A stretch of 54,529 bases of DNA. It comes from Vibrio sp. UBA2441 (lineage in GTDB: Bacteria; Pseudomonadota; Gammaproteobacteria; Enterobacterales; Vibrionaceae). The position numbers and the translations under genes were made by a program. Position 1 is the first letter of the stretch. The number at the start of each line of letters is the position of its first letter. The notes below the pieces were generated by a model, which was not told the DNA's origin, did no database searches, and saw only the letters and a list, made by a program, of their open reading frames with translations. The stretch is from contig DDQN01000042.1 of the NCBI GenBank assembly GCA_002342685.1, positions 1 through 54,529 of the forward strand. The letters are read 5' to 3'. Below, piece after piece: positions 54,450 through 54,529 of the stretch.

Positions 54450-54529
54450 CGTCATTCTGAAACCTGAGTGACGAGGGTATTCAGTATTCCAGCCCGTCAT
54501 TCTGAAACCTGAGGAACGTATATGGACTC
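54450..54529. repeat. Tandem ATTCTGAA-arm repeats at the window end
   Basis: A first copy at 54450-54491 ends TTCAGTATTCCAG. A second starts at 54494 and is cut by the window end. Order and sequence match the tandem pair at 49958-50045. Confidence 0.8.

Overview
The window looks like a Vibrionaceae chromosome, most likely Vibrio. It carries a lipid A/core operon reading leftward from hldD (gmhD). It then has a long rightward surface-polysaccharide operon preceded by a JUMPstart/ops element, and a beta-CASP metallo-beta-lactamase gene matching rjg. The hldD...rjg bracket is the classical O-antigen (rfb/wbf) locus of Vibrio cholerae. Small imperfect palindromic repeats typical of intergenic DNA are scattered at both ends. 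All calls come from reading protein motifs by eye; no database search was run.

Layout. (1) 1-2320: dispersed palindromic repeats around a YejM/PbgA-like inner-membrane protein. (2) 2319-12201, minus strand: hldD, lpxM, waaF, an AT3/SGNH acyltransferase, the O-antigen ligase waaL, a GT4 glycosyltransferase, waaA and a capsule-type glycosyltransferase. Together these make and cap the heptose/Kdo core and lipid A. A ten-copy heptamer array separates hldD from lpxM. (3) 12202-12683: divergent control region with the JUMPstart/ops (RfaH recruitment) element. (4) 12684-40827, plus strand: Wzz; four WbpA/B/D/E-like enzymes (UDP-2,3-diacetamido-glucuronate pathway); RmlB, RmlA and a sugar aminotransferase (dTDP-4-amino-4,6-dideoxyhexose); Wzx; a WecF-like transferase; Wzy; an AsnB-like amidotransferase; glycosyltransferases; a PIG-L deacetylase; an LpxD-like acyltransferase; a PglC-like initiating transferase; an acyl-activation cassette (ACP, LuxE-like, LuxC-like, PglD-like acyltransferase, FabG-like SDR, AMP-ligase); a PglE-like aminotransferase; a PglF/WbpM-like dehydratase; and Ugd. 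(5) 40908-47005: a second, looser set (AT3/SGNH acyltransferase, a broken gene, a second Wzx and three glycosyltransferases). (6) 47010-48239, minus strand: a second initiating glycosyl-phosphate transferase. (7) 48557-54529: rjg, a GIY-YIG protein, VapBC and HEPN-MNT toxin-antitoxin pairs among repeats, a phosphomannomutase and a TetR regulator.

Reading the genes together, I infer a Wzx/Wzy O unit started by PglC on a bacillosamine-type sugar (PglF/PglE/PglD), extended with a diacetamido-uronic acid (possibly amidated by the AsnB-like enzyme) and a dTDP-derived 4-amino-4,6-dideoxyhexose added by the WecF-like enzyme. The most unusual part is 27725-36415. It combines a dedicated ACP, acid-activating enzymes, a thioester reductase, an SDR and two left-handed beta-helix acyltransferases plus a deacetylase. 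This resembles, but is not identical to, the rfbKLMNO tetronate module of V. cholerae O1, and probably makes and attaches a non-acetyl acyl group to an amino sugar.

Several simple-sequence tracts suggest slipped-strand variation: G9 and G7 in the WecF-like gene, a hexamer array in wzz, and heptamer arrays beside lpxM and rjg. By eye the middle of the polysaccharide operon (about 18-27 kb) is clearly more AT-rich than the flanking core genes, rjg and the phosphomannomutase gene, as expected for a transferred antigen locus.
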